Below are positions 19,027 through 29,275 of a stretch of 64,000 nucleotides of DNA, one piece after another. Position numbers and translations under genes: made by a program. The notes below the pieces were generated by a model that was given only the letters and a program-made list of their open reading frames with translations, searched no databases and had not been told where the DNA came from. Within the stretch, counting starts at the first letter, position 1, and each line of letters starts with the position of its first letter. Source of the DNA: an uncultured Saprospiraceae bacterium (GTDB lineage Bacteria; Bacteroidota; Bacteroidia; Chitinophagales; Saprospiraceae). Location: NCBI GenBank assembly GCA_937944245.1, contig CALDYY010000009.1, positions 36,749 to 100,748 on the forward strand, written 5' to 3'.

Positions 19027-22000
19027 ATGAAAATGATTTTTTTACAAAAATGGACAAGGCAACTATTCTTACTTTGCCTTCTAGTGTTAGGAACACTAAG
19101 CGCTTGGGCGCAGCCCCAAACTATAACTGTACTAGATGACGAAACCCTTGCTTGCGAAGGCAAAGTAAGATTGAAATTTCAAGCGGGTATTGATGAATTT
19201 TCTGATGATTATATCACGGATGCAAGTTTATTCTTAAACGATGGTAGCGGAGAACGAGAAATACTCTTCATCACCAACTTCGGAAACGAACCCAATACTA
19301 TTGATATGAGCTTCGAGGACTGGAAGTGGGGCAGACGAAGTACCGACCAAGCCAGTTATGGAGAAATCGAAAGCGTAGGGCAGCAACGAGAAGGCGACAA
19401 TTACTTTTTCATTGTTACTATTAGCAACCTAAGACGCAGAAGCACCAACGATTTGAACTTTAGGTTGAACTGGAACTGGGATGGCGATACCGATTTCAGC
19501 AATCAGAACACAAACAAAAGCGTTGATAAAAAGTCAATTATCAATTCTATCTTCACTTCGGCTTTTCGGGATGACTGTAACCCTAACGAAATTAAAATCA
19601 CTTCTAATGCTAATGTAGCGTGTAACAAAAGTGGATTCAAATATAAGGTAACTATTCAGAAGTCCAGTAGTGCGGACTTTTCTTCGCCAACTACACTAGT
19701 TGATAATAGAACCTATGAGTCGTCTAACACAGGAAGTTCTGTCATTACAGAGGTAACAGATAATACAGCAGGACAGGGTTACTTCAAATCAAGGATTGAG
19801 TATTTTAGAACGATTACATCAGTTATTCCTGGCACATTTCCATTACAGTTTTCTACTAGCGATTTGGTTTATCAAACGGTGGAATCTGTAATTACACCTG
19901 TTCAGCAATTTAGCGTTGCACCACCTGCGCTTTCAGTAGTCAGTAAGGATAATTGCAACAATAAAATAAACGTCAAGTGGCAATACAATGCCCAAGAAGC
20001 TAATACATTCAATATTTATCGTTCTTCTACTGCAGATACTTATTTACAGTTCGATGGCAATGGAGACTACATCGAAGTATTGAACTCCACCAACATTAGC
20101 CCAGCAACCACACAAGAAATGACCATAGAAGCTTTGGTGAGAGTGGACAAAATTGGTGCTAGCCAAACCATTGTACAAAATGGTTCTTTCTTTTTGTTTA
20201 TGAGTAATGGTGTAGTGGTAGGTTATGCAGGAGGTGCTAGTAGCATAGCATATGGTGGTGCTTTGCCACTCAACTCTTGGGTACATGTTGCACTATCTGT
20301 TGCTTGGTCGGGTTCTAAGTCATTCACTAAGATTTTTGTTAATGGCATAGAGACAGGTAGCCGCTCTTTCTCTGAAATTCCCAGTTTTAATCAAACGGTT
20401 AAAATAGGGATTCCTGATCCTTATCCGAACCCTAATGGGTTCTTAGAATTTGAGGGAGGGCTTAACAATGTCAGAATTTGGAATAGAGCCTACACCAGTA
20501 TTGATCCTAATAGAGTAGTAACTGGGACGGAAAGTGATTTGGTGATGTTTTTTGATTTTGAAGAAGGACGTCCAAATGAGGACAATACAGGAATCACTTT
20601 CGTGAAGGATAAAAGTACCAACAACTTTCAAGGGCAGTTGAATGGTTTCGCTCGTAAAGGAGCAACTTCTAACTTCAATGCAACATTTTTGAATCACCAA
20701 AAAATAGCAGAGGTTAATGGCAAAACCCTAGAATACTTAGATGACCAAAACATCGTTTCCAACCAAAATTATCAGTATTACATCACTGCTATAAAAACTT
20801 GTGCCTCCAACACTAGTGAATCGTTGCCTTCTAATGCGCTATTTGGTTTTAGTCCCACAGTTCCGCTATCGCCGACCAATTTAAACTTAACTGTCAATAA
20901 AAACAACAACACAATCAAACTGGATTGGACAGATAATGCTTTTGATGAAACGGCTTACGAAATTCGCCGTCGCTTTGGAGATGCTTCTAATATTTTTACG
21001 CTTCAGCCCAATGATATCACTTACATTGATAATGCAGTAGTGTCTTGTAGAGGCTATGAATATGACGTTTTTGCTAAAAATGTGTGCGGACTTTCTACGC
21101 AGTCTGCTCAAGGAAGGGCTAGATTAGAACCAGACTTGGGCGCAGTGCTTTCCGCAACACAGTTTAAGGGCTCGAAAGGTAGCTTTATGAACCGAGTCGA
21201 ATTGTCTTGGACTGCTCAAAGTAACGTAAAAATTGATCGCTACCGCGTTTATCGAAAAGTGTTAGGCACAACTGATTCTGTGCAGATAGACGTAGTTTCT
21301 GGCAATACGAATCTTTATCGAGATGCTACTTCAGATGCTGGTGTGCTTTACGATTACACTCTAGTAGGAGAAGTGGATTGCGACGGCGATGTGTTGAGAA
21401 GTAATGTGGTATCTACTGTTGGTTATCGGTCAGCAACTGCTCTAGTAAGCGGGCAAGTGACGTACAAAGGAGGTAACACCGTAGAACGTGTAAAAGTATT
21501 GGTTGCGCCTGCTGATGGTACACAAGTTGGAAAGAGCTTGATTTTGGATGGCGTGGACGACAAAGTGACTTTTGATTCTATCAGTTGGATGAATCAGTCC
21601 TTTACCGTGGAGTTTTGGGTGAAACGTGGTAACACCAATGCTGCTACAATTTTTGCACATGGAAGTAGCGCGATAACGCCTAATCAAAACCTAACCATTG
21701 GCTTCAATACCGCAGGTAATTTTGTATTTGGCTTTGGAGGAAATGATTTGACAACCACAGCAACCTATAATACCACCGACTGGCAGCACTGGACTTGCGT
21801 TTACGATGCGACCGCCAACAAGCGATATATTTACAATAACGATGCTTTAGTTGCATCCGATACGCCAACGGCAGTTTACATGGGTAAGGGCAGGTATCAA
21901 CTAGGCGCAATGCTACAAAATACAGACTTTTTCTCTGGGCAATTGGACGAAATGCGCATTTGGAATACCGCAAAAGATAGTGCAATTGTCGTTCGGGATT

Positions 22001-25000
22001 ACAACCGTATCTTGAACGGTAACGAAGCAGGTATTTTTGCATCTTATAGCTTTGACGAGGGTATTGGTTACGGCGTTTACGACCGCTCCAAAACAGGAAT
22101 ATTGCTCAATCAGCGACATGGCGCTATCATGGGGGCTACAAACTTGAACGCAACTTGGTCTATGTTAATTCCTACTCCCGATCAGTTAGGTCTATACGGT
22201 TTAACTGACGCCAACGGAAACTACATTATTGCTTCCATTCCATATACTGGCGTTGGTCAAACCTTTAAAGTAGTACCACAGTTGGGTACACACCAATTTG
22301 AACCAAGTCAAAGAAACTTATTCATTGGAGAGCGTTCGGATATTTTTAATGGAACGAATTTCACGGATATTTCTTCCTTCCCTGTTACAGGTACAGTGTT
22401 CTACAAAGGTACAAGTTGCCCTGCTGATCAAATTGAAATTCAAGTGGATGGCGTAACAGTTGTGTTGAACGGCAATAAAGTAATGACCAATTCTAATGGA
22501 ACATTCACCGTAGATGTGCCGATTGGAAAACACAGAATCTCCCTTTTCAAGCAAGGACACCGATTTGAAGTAGGACAATTCCCTACCGACGGTAGCCTGT
22601 TTGATTTCCAAGAACCTGTTTCTGGCTTGGAGTTCATTGATTCTACAAAACTGAAAGTAATTGGTCGAGTAGTGGGAGGCACTAGAGAAGGCAGTAAAGT
22701 GCCTGGACTAGGGCGTTCTGTCAATAATATTGGTAGAGCAAGAGTCGTTTATGAAGCCCTTGTGGGTAATGGCTGCCACAGAGATACCGTCTTTACTAAT
22801 TCCTTGACAGGAGAATACGTTACCCAACTTTATCCTTTGAAATATGTGGTAAAAGATGTGCGCGTAACGAATCCAATGCAAAACATTTCGACCTCTGATT
22901 TCTTTGAGGCATTGCCACAAATTGATTTAGTAAATGTTGGTACAGAATTAACAGCAAGAGATAGTGTGTTTACAGCAGGCACGAGAACGCTTGAGCGTAT
23001 AGATTCTGTGAAATATAACTATCGTCAAGATTTTGTTTATCGTAAGAAGGCGGAGTTGGTCGTATTGAATGAGGATAGAATAAATCCATTTGTTGGGGAT
23101 GCGCAATTTATTTACAATAACGATACACTCAATTTGAGACTGGCTAATATGCCATATCCTGTATTTTCCAGAGCTAAGGCATATAGAGCATACGTTAGAG
23201 CTTCTGAAAATTACGAAAATTTAGATAGTAATGCACCTATCAGGCTAGATAAAGTGCCTGTAACGGATGGTAAATTGATTATTAATAATCAAATTGCTAG
23301 AGAAGCGGAAGAAAGCATTGAAATCAATCTAACAGACGGAGATACACTTTATACTTTCATTGCAGGTAAGCCACAAATTGTTAGAAATGACAACCGACCA
23401 GAGTTTAGCTACACGCAAACCCTAGATATAACATTGAAACGTCCTGGACAAACAGAAGATGTTAAGTGGGAGCCTAATAGTGGAATAGCATTGGAGGATC
23501 GTGTATTTAGGGCTTATGTTATCGGTTTCAACGATGTAGTGGGTAGTAACTTTGTAAGTAATGGACCAGAAGTTGTACGATTTGTATTGCGAGACCCTCC
23601 GGGCGATAACAGCACCGCCACATTTACAAAAGCAACGGAAATATCTTGGTCGGAAAGTGCTTCAGCAGGGTTTGCACAATCTTTTCAATTTAATAGCAAG
23701 GTAGGTGCGGGAGTTGATGCACAGATTGGGGTTGGAACTTCAACTGGCGTAAAAGCAACTGCCACAACTACTACAAATGTGCAGATTGATTATGAGATAA
23801 CTGCAAAAGGAGAATTAGGACAAACCTGGACAACCTCAGAGGCTTATTCTACTAATGATGCCGAGGAAGCTGTGGGCGTTAGAAGTGATTTATATGTTGG
23901 AGAAACCTATAATGTTATTTTCGGTATAACGGATAACTTGGAGTTCATTCCTAATAGTGTATGTAACACAACTGCTTTGAATTGCTTGGAAATACACCCC
24001 TCTTTGCCTTATAAAATTGCGCTTAGAACAGGGTTCACCGTCTCTCCTTCTAAAGATAAGACGACCTTCATTTACGACCAGAACTACATTGTGAACTATT
24101 TAATACCGAATCTAAAGCGATTGCGCAATAATTTATTCATCAATCAGCCTGGAAAGTACATCTCAAATTTATCTCCTGATCACAAGGATTATGGTAAAAA
24201 CAATGATGATCCAGTATGGGGTCTGGCGGTGTCAGATGAAAGTAATCCAGCTAAGAAAAGGATATTAGATAGCTTAATAACACAATATGGTAGTTTGAGC
24301 AAGATACCTGATTTACAACTTGCAAAAACTTACAAAAACAATCCATACACAACGGAGGCGCAAGATAGCACAGGGATGAGTTACCGCTGGAAATCTTCTT
24401 CAACTGATATTAATGGAGGCAAACGTATTTATGGAATTGCTTCGGATTCTGTTCGATACTATAACCAAGCTATTCGATTGTGGGAGGAAGCTATTAGAGA
24501 CAACGAAAAAGACAAAATAACAGCAATCAACGCTGCTTCGGAATATCGTACACGCAATATTTCCTTGAATGGTGGTACATCATTCTCAAATGAAGAATCT
24601 TATACGAGTAGTAATTCTTTTGGTTTAGCCATTGAATTTAGTGTAGCACAAAACTTTAAAACTGCTTTTGAATCGAAAGTAGCAGGTTCAGAAGCAACAG
24701 CAGAGATAGAACAATCCAACACCTTTAAACTGGAAGTGGAAGTAAATAAATCTTCCTCTAAAACAACAACTTGGGCTTATCAGATTAAAGATAACGACCA
24801 AGGGGATTTTCACAATATTGAGGTGTATAAAAGTCCTGCTGGATGGGGACCAATCTTTAAAACAATCGCTGGGCAGACCTCTTGCCCGCACGAAGGCGGC
24901 GATGTAACACAGTTTCACACGCCAGGTGCTAAATTAAATGAACGCACGCTGCAACGCGACAAAATAGAAATAGACATATTCCCCAAAATTGTACAAAACG

Positions 25001-28000
25001 TACCAGAAGGGGAATCCGCAGTATTCAACATTCAGTTGCAAAACACTTCTGAAGCGAATGACGCAAGAGAATATGCCATTCGAGTAGATCCAACCAGTAA
25101 CCCTGACGGATTAGGTGTAAGTATGGATGGTTTTACGATTACAACTGAGAGTAAGTTTGCACTGACTGGCGGAAGTGTATTAACGAAGCTAATTACTGTG
25201 AATCGCGGTCCAGAAAAGTACGAATACAAAGATATTCGACTATTGGTGTATGCGCCTTGCCAATACCAAGCAGGAACTTCGGATGAGGTGGATATTGTAG
25301 ATACAGTAACTTTTTCTGTAAGTTTTCTACCAGAATGCACCAATATCCGTCTGAAAGAACCAACTGACCTTTGGGTATTAAACAAATTCAATAAAGACAC
25401 GCTACCGATTACGATTGACAATTATGACATCAACAAAAGTGGATTTGAGTCCATCAGTTTGCAATATCGTCCATCTTCAGAGGCAACTTGGAGGGAGTTG
25501 AATAAGTGGTGGCATCCAACCACTAAACCAAATGAAATGGGCGATAAAATTCCATTAAATACTAGCTTTATTCGGTATTTCTGGGATATGAGTAGTAATG
25601 TGGATGGTCCATATCAACTGCGCGTGGTAAGTGGTTGTGCGTTGGCAAACAAAGAAACTGAATTTAAAAAAGGAATTGCCGACCGCATCAACCCAACGCC
25701 ATTTGGTACACCAAGTCCAGGCGATGGCATCTGCGACCCAGGAGAAGACTTGAAAATTCGCTTCAATGAAATGGTAGATATTGGAAGTTTAACTGCACTG
25801 AATTTCGACATTAGAGGGGTGCTGAATGGAGCACCACTGCGCAATTCAGAAAGTGTAGCTTTCGATGGCAACAATGATTACATTGAAATCCCTGCTTTTG
25901 ATCTGACAAGACGCTCCTTTGCCGTTGAGTTCTGGGCAAAACTAAACGCAACAGGCGCTGGAACTGTATTCTCGCAAGGGAACTCGGCAGGGGACGGCTT
26001 GTTCGTTGGTTTTGATGCCGCCAGACACTTTCAGTTTAGTTTTGCTGGACAAACCTTGACCAGTACCGACGCGATACCAACAGGTGAATGGAAGCACTTT
26101 GTCGCTAGTTTTGATATTGAATCAAATACTGCCAAGTTATTTATTGATGCGGTTGAAAAACGAGTGTCTAATGCCTTTACTGCACCTTATATCAGCACGG
26201 GTAACATCCGCTTAGGGCAAACCATAGCAGATGGCAGCAAGCCACTTAACGGAAATGTACGCGAATTGCGTTTGTGGAGTGTGAGTAGAAGTGCAGTAAG
26301 TATTGTACCCAACCTCAATATCTCTTTAAGTCCAACAACGGCGGGTCTGATGGGCTATTGGCAGATGAACGAAGGTGTTGGTCGTATAGTTGAAGATAGA
26401 GTTAGAAAGCGCAATGGCGTATTGAACGGAGCGACTTGGGCAATTTCACCTATCGGACGTGCCTTTAGATTCAACGGCACAAGCGATTACTTAGAGTTGA
26501 GTAATGCGGGCTTGATTAGTTTTACGGAGGAAACCGATATGACTATTGAAATGTGGTTCAAAGGAACTGCGGCTGGAACGTTCTTTTCAAACGGCAAGGG
26601 CGATGGCAGCGACAATCCAACTTCATGGACATTTGGTGTGAATGCAAGCGGGAAAATAGTAGTTAGCAATAACGGTATAACTTTTGAAAGTAATACCAGC
26701 GGTTATTTAGATGATAACTGGCATCATCTTGCCGTAGTGTTGAAGCGCAATTCTGCAATTAACTTGTACATAGACGGTCAACTACAAAAAACAGGCAGTG
26801 GAAATGGCTGGAAAGGGTTTGCAGGTTCAAAACTCTGGATTGGTGTGAGAGGTTGGTTCAATGGAAGCGTTGAAACAAGAGACCAGTATTTTGCAGGTAG
26901 CTTGGATGATATCCGAATTTGGAACTCGGCAAGACGTCCAGAACAAATAGAGCGCGATTGGGTCAATCGTTTATCGGGCGACGAATTAGGATTGATAGCT
27001 TACTATCCTTTTGAGGCATACCGTTTGGATGCAGGTGTTCCTATACTAGATGCTTCTTTGGGCGATCAGTCTATGAATAGTTACAACTTGACACAAGGTG
27101 GTAGTACAGGTTTAAATTATGCGCAGCCAACACCACCAATCAAATTGCAGCGACCAATTGAAAAAGTTAACTTTAACTTTATTGTCAACAATGATGAGAT
27201 AATCTTACTACCAACTGATCCAAGTAGCCGATTAGAGCATTCAACTTTGGACATTACCGTAAAAGGAGTGAAAGATATTCATGGCAACGTAATGCAATCG
27301 CCAGCTACTTGGATTGCCTTTATGAATAAAAACCAAATCAACTGGGATAGAGAGAATATCGAAATAGTACAAACATCTGGACAATCTGGTGCATTTGAAG
27401 CTATCATTGTGAACAGTGGCGGTAGCCAAAAGGAGTTTCAAATTTTGAATCTGCCCTCTTGGTTAACGGCAACGCCTAGTAGCGGAAGGATTGCTCCAAA
27501 TAGTCAGTTGACCATAAAATTTGCTATTTCTGATGCTGTAAATATTGGTCAATACGAGCAAGACTTGTTCTTAAGTACCGATTTTGGCTTCAACGAGCGT
27601 TTGACATTGAACTTAAAAGTGAAAGCGACACCACCAAATTGGGTGGTTAACACTACGCAATTTCAGCACACGATGAGTTATGTCGGGCAGCTAGTGATTG
27701 AGAATATAATTTCAACGGATACAGAAGACCAACTAGCTGTTTTTGTGAACAATCAACTGCGCGGCGTTGCTAATGTAGTGCTTGATGCTATTTCCAGTAA
27801 GCACTTGGTATTCTTAGATGTTTATAGCAATGCAGTAGAAGGGGAAGCACTTGAGTTTAGAATTTGGGATGCTAGCGAAGGAAAGGTTAGAGTACCAGTC
27901 AATCCAACAAATCATAAGTTTGTCCTACATGAGTTTACGGGAACACGTGTTAATCCACAAATTTTCTCTGCCAACAATAGTGTGGAGCAAGCATACTCAC

Positions 28001-29196
28001 TCAATAGCGGTTGGAACTGGATTTCTTTCCCACTGTCTTCTAGTGTTTTGACAGATGTAAACGAAACTTTAGATGGCTTAACATTGGTAGAAAATGACCG
28101 CATTCTAAGTCAGCAATATTTCAATACTTACACCAATACAGATGGTTGGATAGGTTCGTTGAGCAGTACGGGCAATGGCTTTAATAGAAGGGAATTATAC
28201 AAAGTATTTTTGGCAAATCCTGGTACGTTCACTTACAATGGTACATTCAACGCACCATCTACCGACCCGATTAGCATTGGAACTGGTTGGAACTGGATTG
28301 GTTTCATTAGTCAAAAAAATATGGAAATCAATACCGCTTTAGCTTCGCTTTCTCCTTCCAATGGAGACGTTATCAAAGGACAGCGCACTTTTGCTGTATA
28401 TGAAACAGGCTTAGGTTGGGGTGGTAGCTTGACTTATTTAGAACCCACACAGGGGTACATGTTGCGCATGGCAAATACAGGTACGTTGATTTACCCGACG
28501 GTAAGCAACTTGACTGAACCTAATGAGACATTGGTAAAATCAAGCAACAGACTCAAAGTGTTGGAAGCGCAGATGGATTTGACACCAGCAGATTTCAAAG
28601 AAAATATGTCTATTGTCGGTACAGTTGCTCAATGCTTTCAACATACTATTCAGGAGAATACCTACTTAGCCGCTTTCGTTGGTGAGGATTGTAGAGGAAT
28701 AGCTCCACTTCAGCGCTCAGGGAAATCATGGCGAGTTTATTTGACTGTACATGGCAATAAAGGAGAACAAATTTCTTTCCGATTGATAGAAGGAGATAAA
28801 TCAAAAACAGTTTCCATCAAGAATGAAGTTGTATTCGATGCAGCGGAACTTTTGGGTATGCCTTCTGAACCTTATGCTTTTGAGTTAAATCTTAATTGTA
28901 ACCAAAAAGTGGCGGAAGTAATATCGCCAGAAAATATTCGCGATATTACAGTATATCCAAATCCATTCGATAATAAAATTATTGTGGACTTGAATTTGGA
29001 ACAGGCTGAATGGGTGATGATTAAGTTGCAAGACGTAAGTGGAAGAACAGTGAGTATTCTTTACGATGGAAAATTAGATGCAGGAGCGCAGCAAATTATT
29101 TGGAAAGCAAATACAGCAGCACCTCTGCCTTCAGGAATTTACTTCCTAAGTGTTCAATCTGGTTCAATGCACCAAGTTAGAAAACTGGTGAAATAA
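19027..29196 (+). CDS. Giant T9SS-secreted adhesin-like protein (multiple LamG/concanavalin-like and FN3-like domains, T9SS type A sorting domain)
   Basis: ~3389 aa from ATG 19027 (ORF from 18952); signal peptide MKMIFLQKWTRQLFLLCLLVLGTLSAWAQ; four LamG-like blocks (FDGNGDYIEV.., LDGVDDKVTF.., FDGNNDYIEI.., FNGTSDYLEL..); C-term ITVYPNPFDNKIIVDL...LPSGIYFLSVQSG. Confidence 0.92.
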   Translation: MKMIFLQKWTRQLFLLCLLVLGTLSAWAQPQTITVLDDETLACEGKVRLKFQAGIDEFSDDYITDASLFLNDGSGEREILFITNFGNEPNTIDMSFEDWKWGRRSTDQASYGEIESVGQQREGDNYFFIVTISNLRRRSTNDLNFRLNWNWDGDTDFSNQNTNKSVDKKSIINSIFTSAFRDDCNPNEIKITSNANVACNKSGFKYKVTIQKSSSADFSSPTTLVDNRTYESSNTGSSVITEVTDNTAGQGYFKSRIEYFRTITSVIPGTFPLQFSTSDLVYQTVESVITPVQQFSVAPPALSVVSKDNCNNKINVKWQYNAQEANTFNIYRSSTADTYLQFDGNGDYIEVLNSTNISPATTQEMTIEALVRVDKIGASQTIVQNGSFFLFMSNGVVVGYAGGASSIAYGGALPLNSWVHVALSVAWSGSKSFTKIFVNGIETGSRSFSEIPSFNQTVKIGIPDPYPNPNGFLEFEGGLNNVRIWNRAYTSIDPNRVVTGTESDLVMFFDFEEGRPNEDNTGITFVKDKSTNNFQGQLNGFARKGATSNFNATFLNHQKIAEVNGKTLEYLDDQNIVSNQNYQYYITAIKTCASNTSESLPSNALFGFSPTVPLSPTNLNLTVNKNNNTIKLDWTDNAFDETAYEIRRRFGDASNIFTLQPNDITYIDNAVVSCRGYEYDVFAKNVCGLSTQSAQGRARLEPDLGAVLSATQFKGSKGSFMNRVELSWTAQSNVKIDRYRVYRKVLGTTDSVQIDVVSGNTNLYRDATSDAGVLYDYTLVGEVDCDGDVLRSNVVSTVGYRSATALVSGQVTYKGGNTVERVKVLVAPADGTQVGKSLILDGVDDKVTFDSISWMNQSFTVEFWVKRGNTNAATIFAHGSSAITPNQNLTIGFNTAGNFVFGFGGNDLTTTATYNTTDWQHWTCVYDATANKRYIYNNDALVASDTPTAVYMGKGRYQLGAMLQNTDFFSGQLDEMRIWNTAKDSAIVVRDYNRILNGNEAGIFASYSFDEGIGYGVYDRSKTGILLNQRHGAIMGATNLNATWSMLIPTPDQLGLYGLTDANGNYIIASIPYTGVGQTFKVVPQLGTHQFEPSQRNLFIGERSDIFNGTNFTDISSFPVTGTVFYKGTSCPADQIEIQVDGVTVVLNGNKVMTNSNGTFTVDVPIGKHRISLFKQGHRFEVGQFPTDGSLFDFQEPVSGLEFIDSTKLKVIGRVVGGTREGSKVPGLGRSVNNIGRARVVYEALVGNGCHRDTVFTNSLTGEYVTQLYPLKYVVKDVRVTNPMQNISTSDFFEALPQIDLVNVGTELTARDSVFTAGTRTLERIDSVKYNYRQDFVYRKKAELVVLNEDRINPFVGDAQFIYNNDTLNLRLANMPYPVFSRAKAYRAYVRASENYENLDSNAPIRLDKVPVTDGKLIINNQIAREAEESIEINLTDGDTLYTFIAGKPQIVRNDNRPEFSYTQTLDITLKRPGQTEDVKWEPNSGIALEDRVFRAYVIGFNDVVGSNFVSNGPEVVRFVLRDPPGDNSTATFTKATEISWSESASAGFAQSFQFNSKVGAGVDAQIGVGTSTGVKATATTTTNVQIDYEITAKGELGQTWTTSEAYSTNDAEEAVGVRSDLYVGETYNVIFGITDNLEFIPNSVCNTTALNCLEIHPSLPYKIALRTGFTVSPSKDKTTFIYDQNYIVNYLIPNLKRLRNNLFINQPGKYISNLSPDHKDYGKNNDDPVWGLAVSDESNPAKKRILDSLITQYGSLSKIPDLQLAKTYKNNPYTTEAQDSTGMSYRWKSSSTDINGGKRIYGIASDSVRYYNQAIRLWEEAIRDNEKDKITAINAASEYRTRNISLNGGTSFSNEESYTSSNSFGLAIEFSVAQNFKTAFESKVAGSEATAEIEQSNTFKLEVEVNKSSSKTTTWAYQIKDNDQGDFHNIEVYKSPAGWGPIFKTIAGQTSCPHEGGDVTQFHTPGAKLNERTLQRDKIEIDIFPKIVQNVPEGESAVFNIQLQNTSEANDAREYAIRVDPTSNPDGLGVSMDGFTITTESKFALTGGSVLTKLITVNRGPEKYEYKDIRLLVYAPCQYQAGTSDEVDIVDTVTFSVSFLPECTNIRLKEPTDLWVLNKFNKDTLPITIDNYDINKSGFESISLQYRPSSEATWRELNKWWHPTTKPNEMGDKIPLNTSFIRYFWDMSSNVDGPYQLRVVSGCALANKETEFKKGIADRINPTPFGTPSPGDGICDPGEDLKIRFNEMVDIGSLTALNFDIRGVLNGAPLRNSESVAFDGNNDYIEIPAFDLTRRSFAVEFWAKLNATGAGTVFSQGNSAGDGLFVGFDAARHFQFSFAGQTLTSTDAIPTGEWKHFVASFDIESNTAKLFIDAVEKRVSNAFTAPYISTGNIRLGQTIADGSKPLNGNVRELRLWSVSRSAVSIVPNLNISLSPTTAGLMGYWQMNEGVGRIVEDRVRKRNGVLNGATWAISPIGRAFRFNGTSDYLELSNAGLISFTEETDMTIEMWFKGTAAGTFFSNGKGDGSDNPTSWTFGVNASGKIVVSNNGITFESNTSGYLDDNWHHLAVVLKRNSAINLYIDGQLQKTGSGNGWKGFAGSKLWIGVRGWFNGSVETRDQYFAGSLDDIRIWNSARRPEQIERDWVNRLSGDELGLIAYYPFEAYRLDAGVPILDASLGDQSMNSYNLTQGGSTGLNYAQPTPPIKLQRPIEKVNFNFIVNNDEIILLPTDPSSRLEHSTLDITVKGVKDIHGNVMQSPATWIAFMNKNQINWDRENIEIVQTSGQSGAFEAIIVNSGGSQKEFQILNLPSWLTATPSSGRIAPNSQLTIKFAISDAVNIGQYEQDLFLSTDFGFNERLTLNLKVKATPPNWVVNTTQFQHTMSYVGQLVIENIISTDTEDQLAVFVNNQLRGVANVVLDAISSKHLVFLDVYSNAVEGEALEFRIWDASEGKVRVPVNPTNHKFVLHEFTGTRVNPQIFSANNSVEQAYSLNSGWNWISFPLSSSVLTDVNETLDGLTLVENDRILSQQYFNTYTNTDGWIGSLSSTGNGFNRRELYKVFLANPGTFTYNGTFNAPSTDPISIGTGWNWIGFISQKNMEINTALASLSPSNGDVIKGQRTFAVYETGLGWGGSLTYLEPTQGYMLRMANTGTLIYPTVSNLTEPNETLVKSSNRLKVLEAQMDLTPADFKENMSIVGTVAQCFQHTIQENTYLAAFVGEDCRGIAPLQRSGKSWRVYLTVHGNKGEQISFRLIEGDKSKTVSIKNEVVFDAAELLGMPSEPYAFELNLNCNQKVAEVISPENIRDITVYPNPFDNKIIVDLNLEQAEWVMIKLQDVSGRTVSILYDGKLDAGAQQIIWKANTAAPLPSGIYFLSVQSGSMHQVRKLVK

Positions 29197-29275
29197 TTTA
29201 GTAAGAGCGTTGGCAATCAATTTAGCCTATTGGTTGTCAGCGCTACTTTTCGGGCACTTTTTTAATCTAATTACT

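Noticed and set aside
20044-22724. Numerous minus-strand ORFs (60-130 aa) within the giant gene
   Set aside because: They lie opposite a continuous long ORF with recognisable domains; composition looks like frame shadow, with no motifs or independent start context
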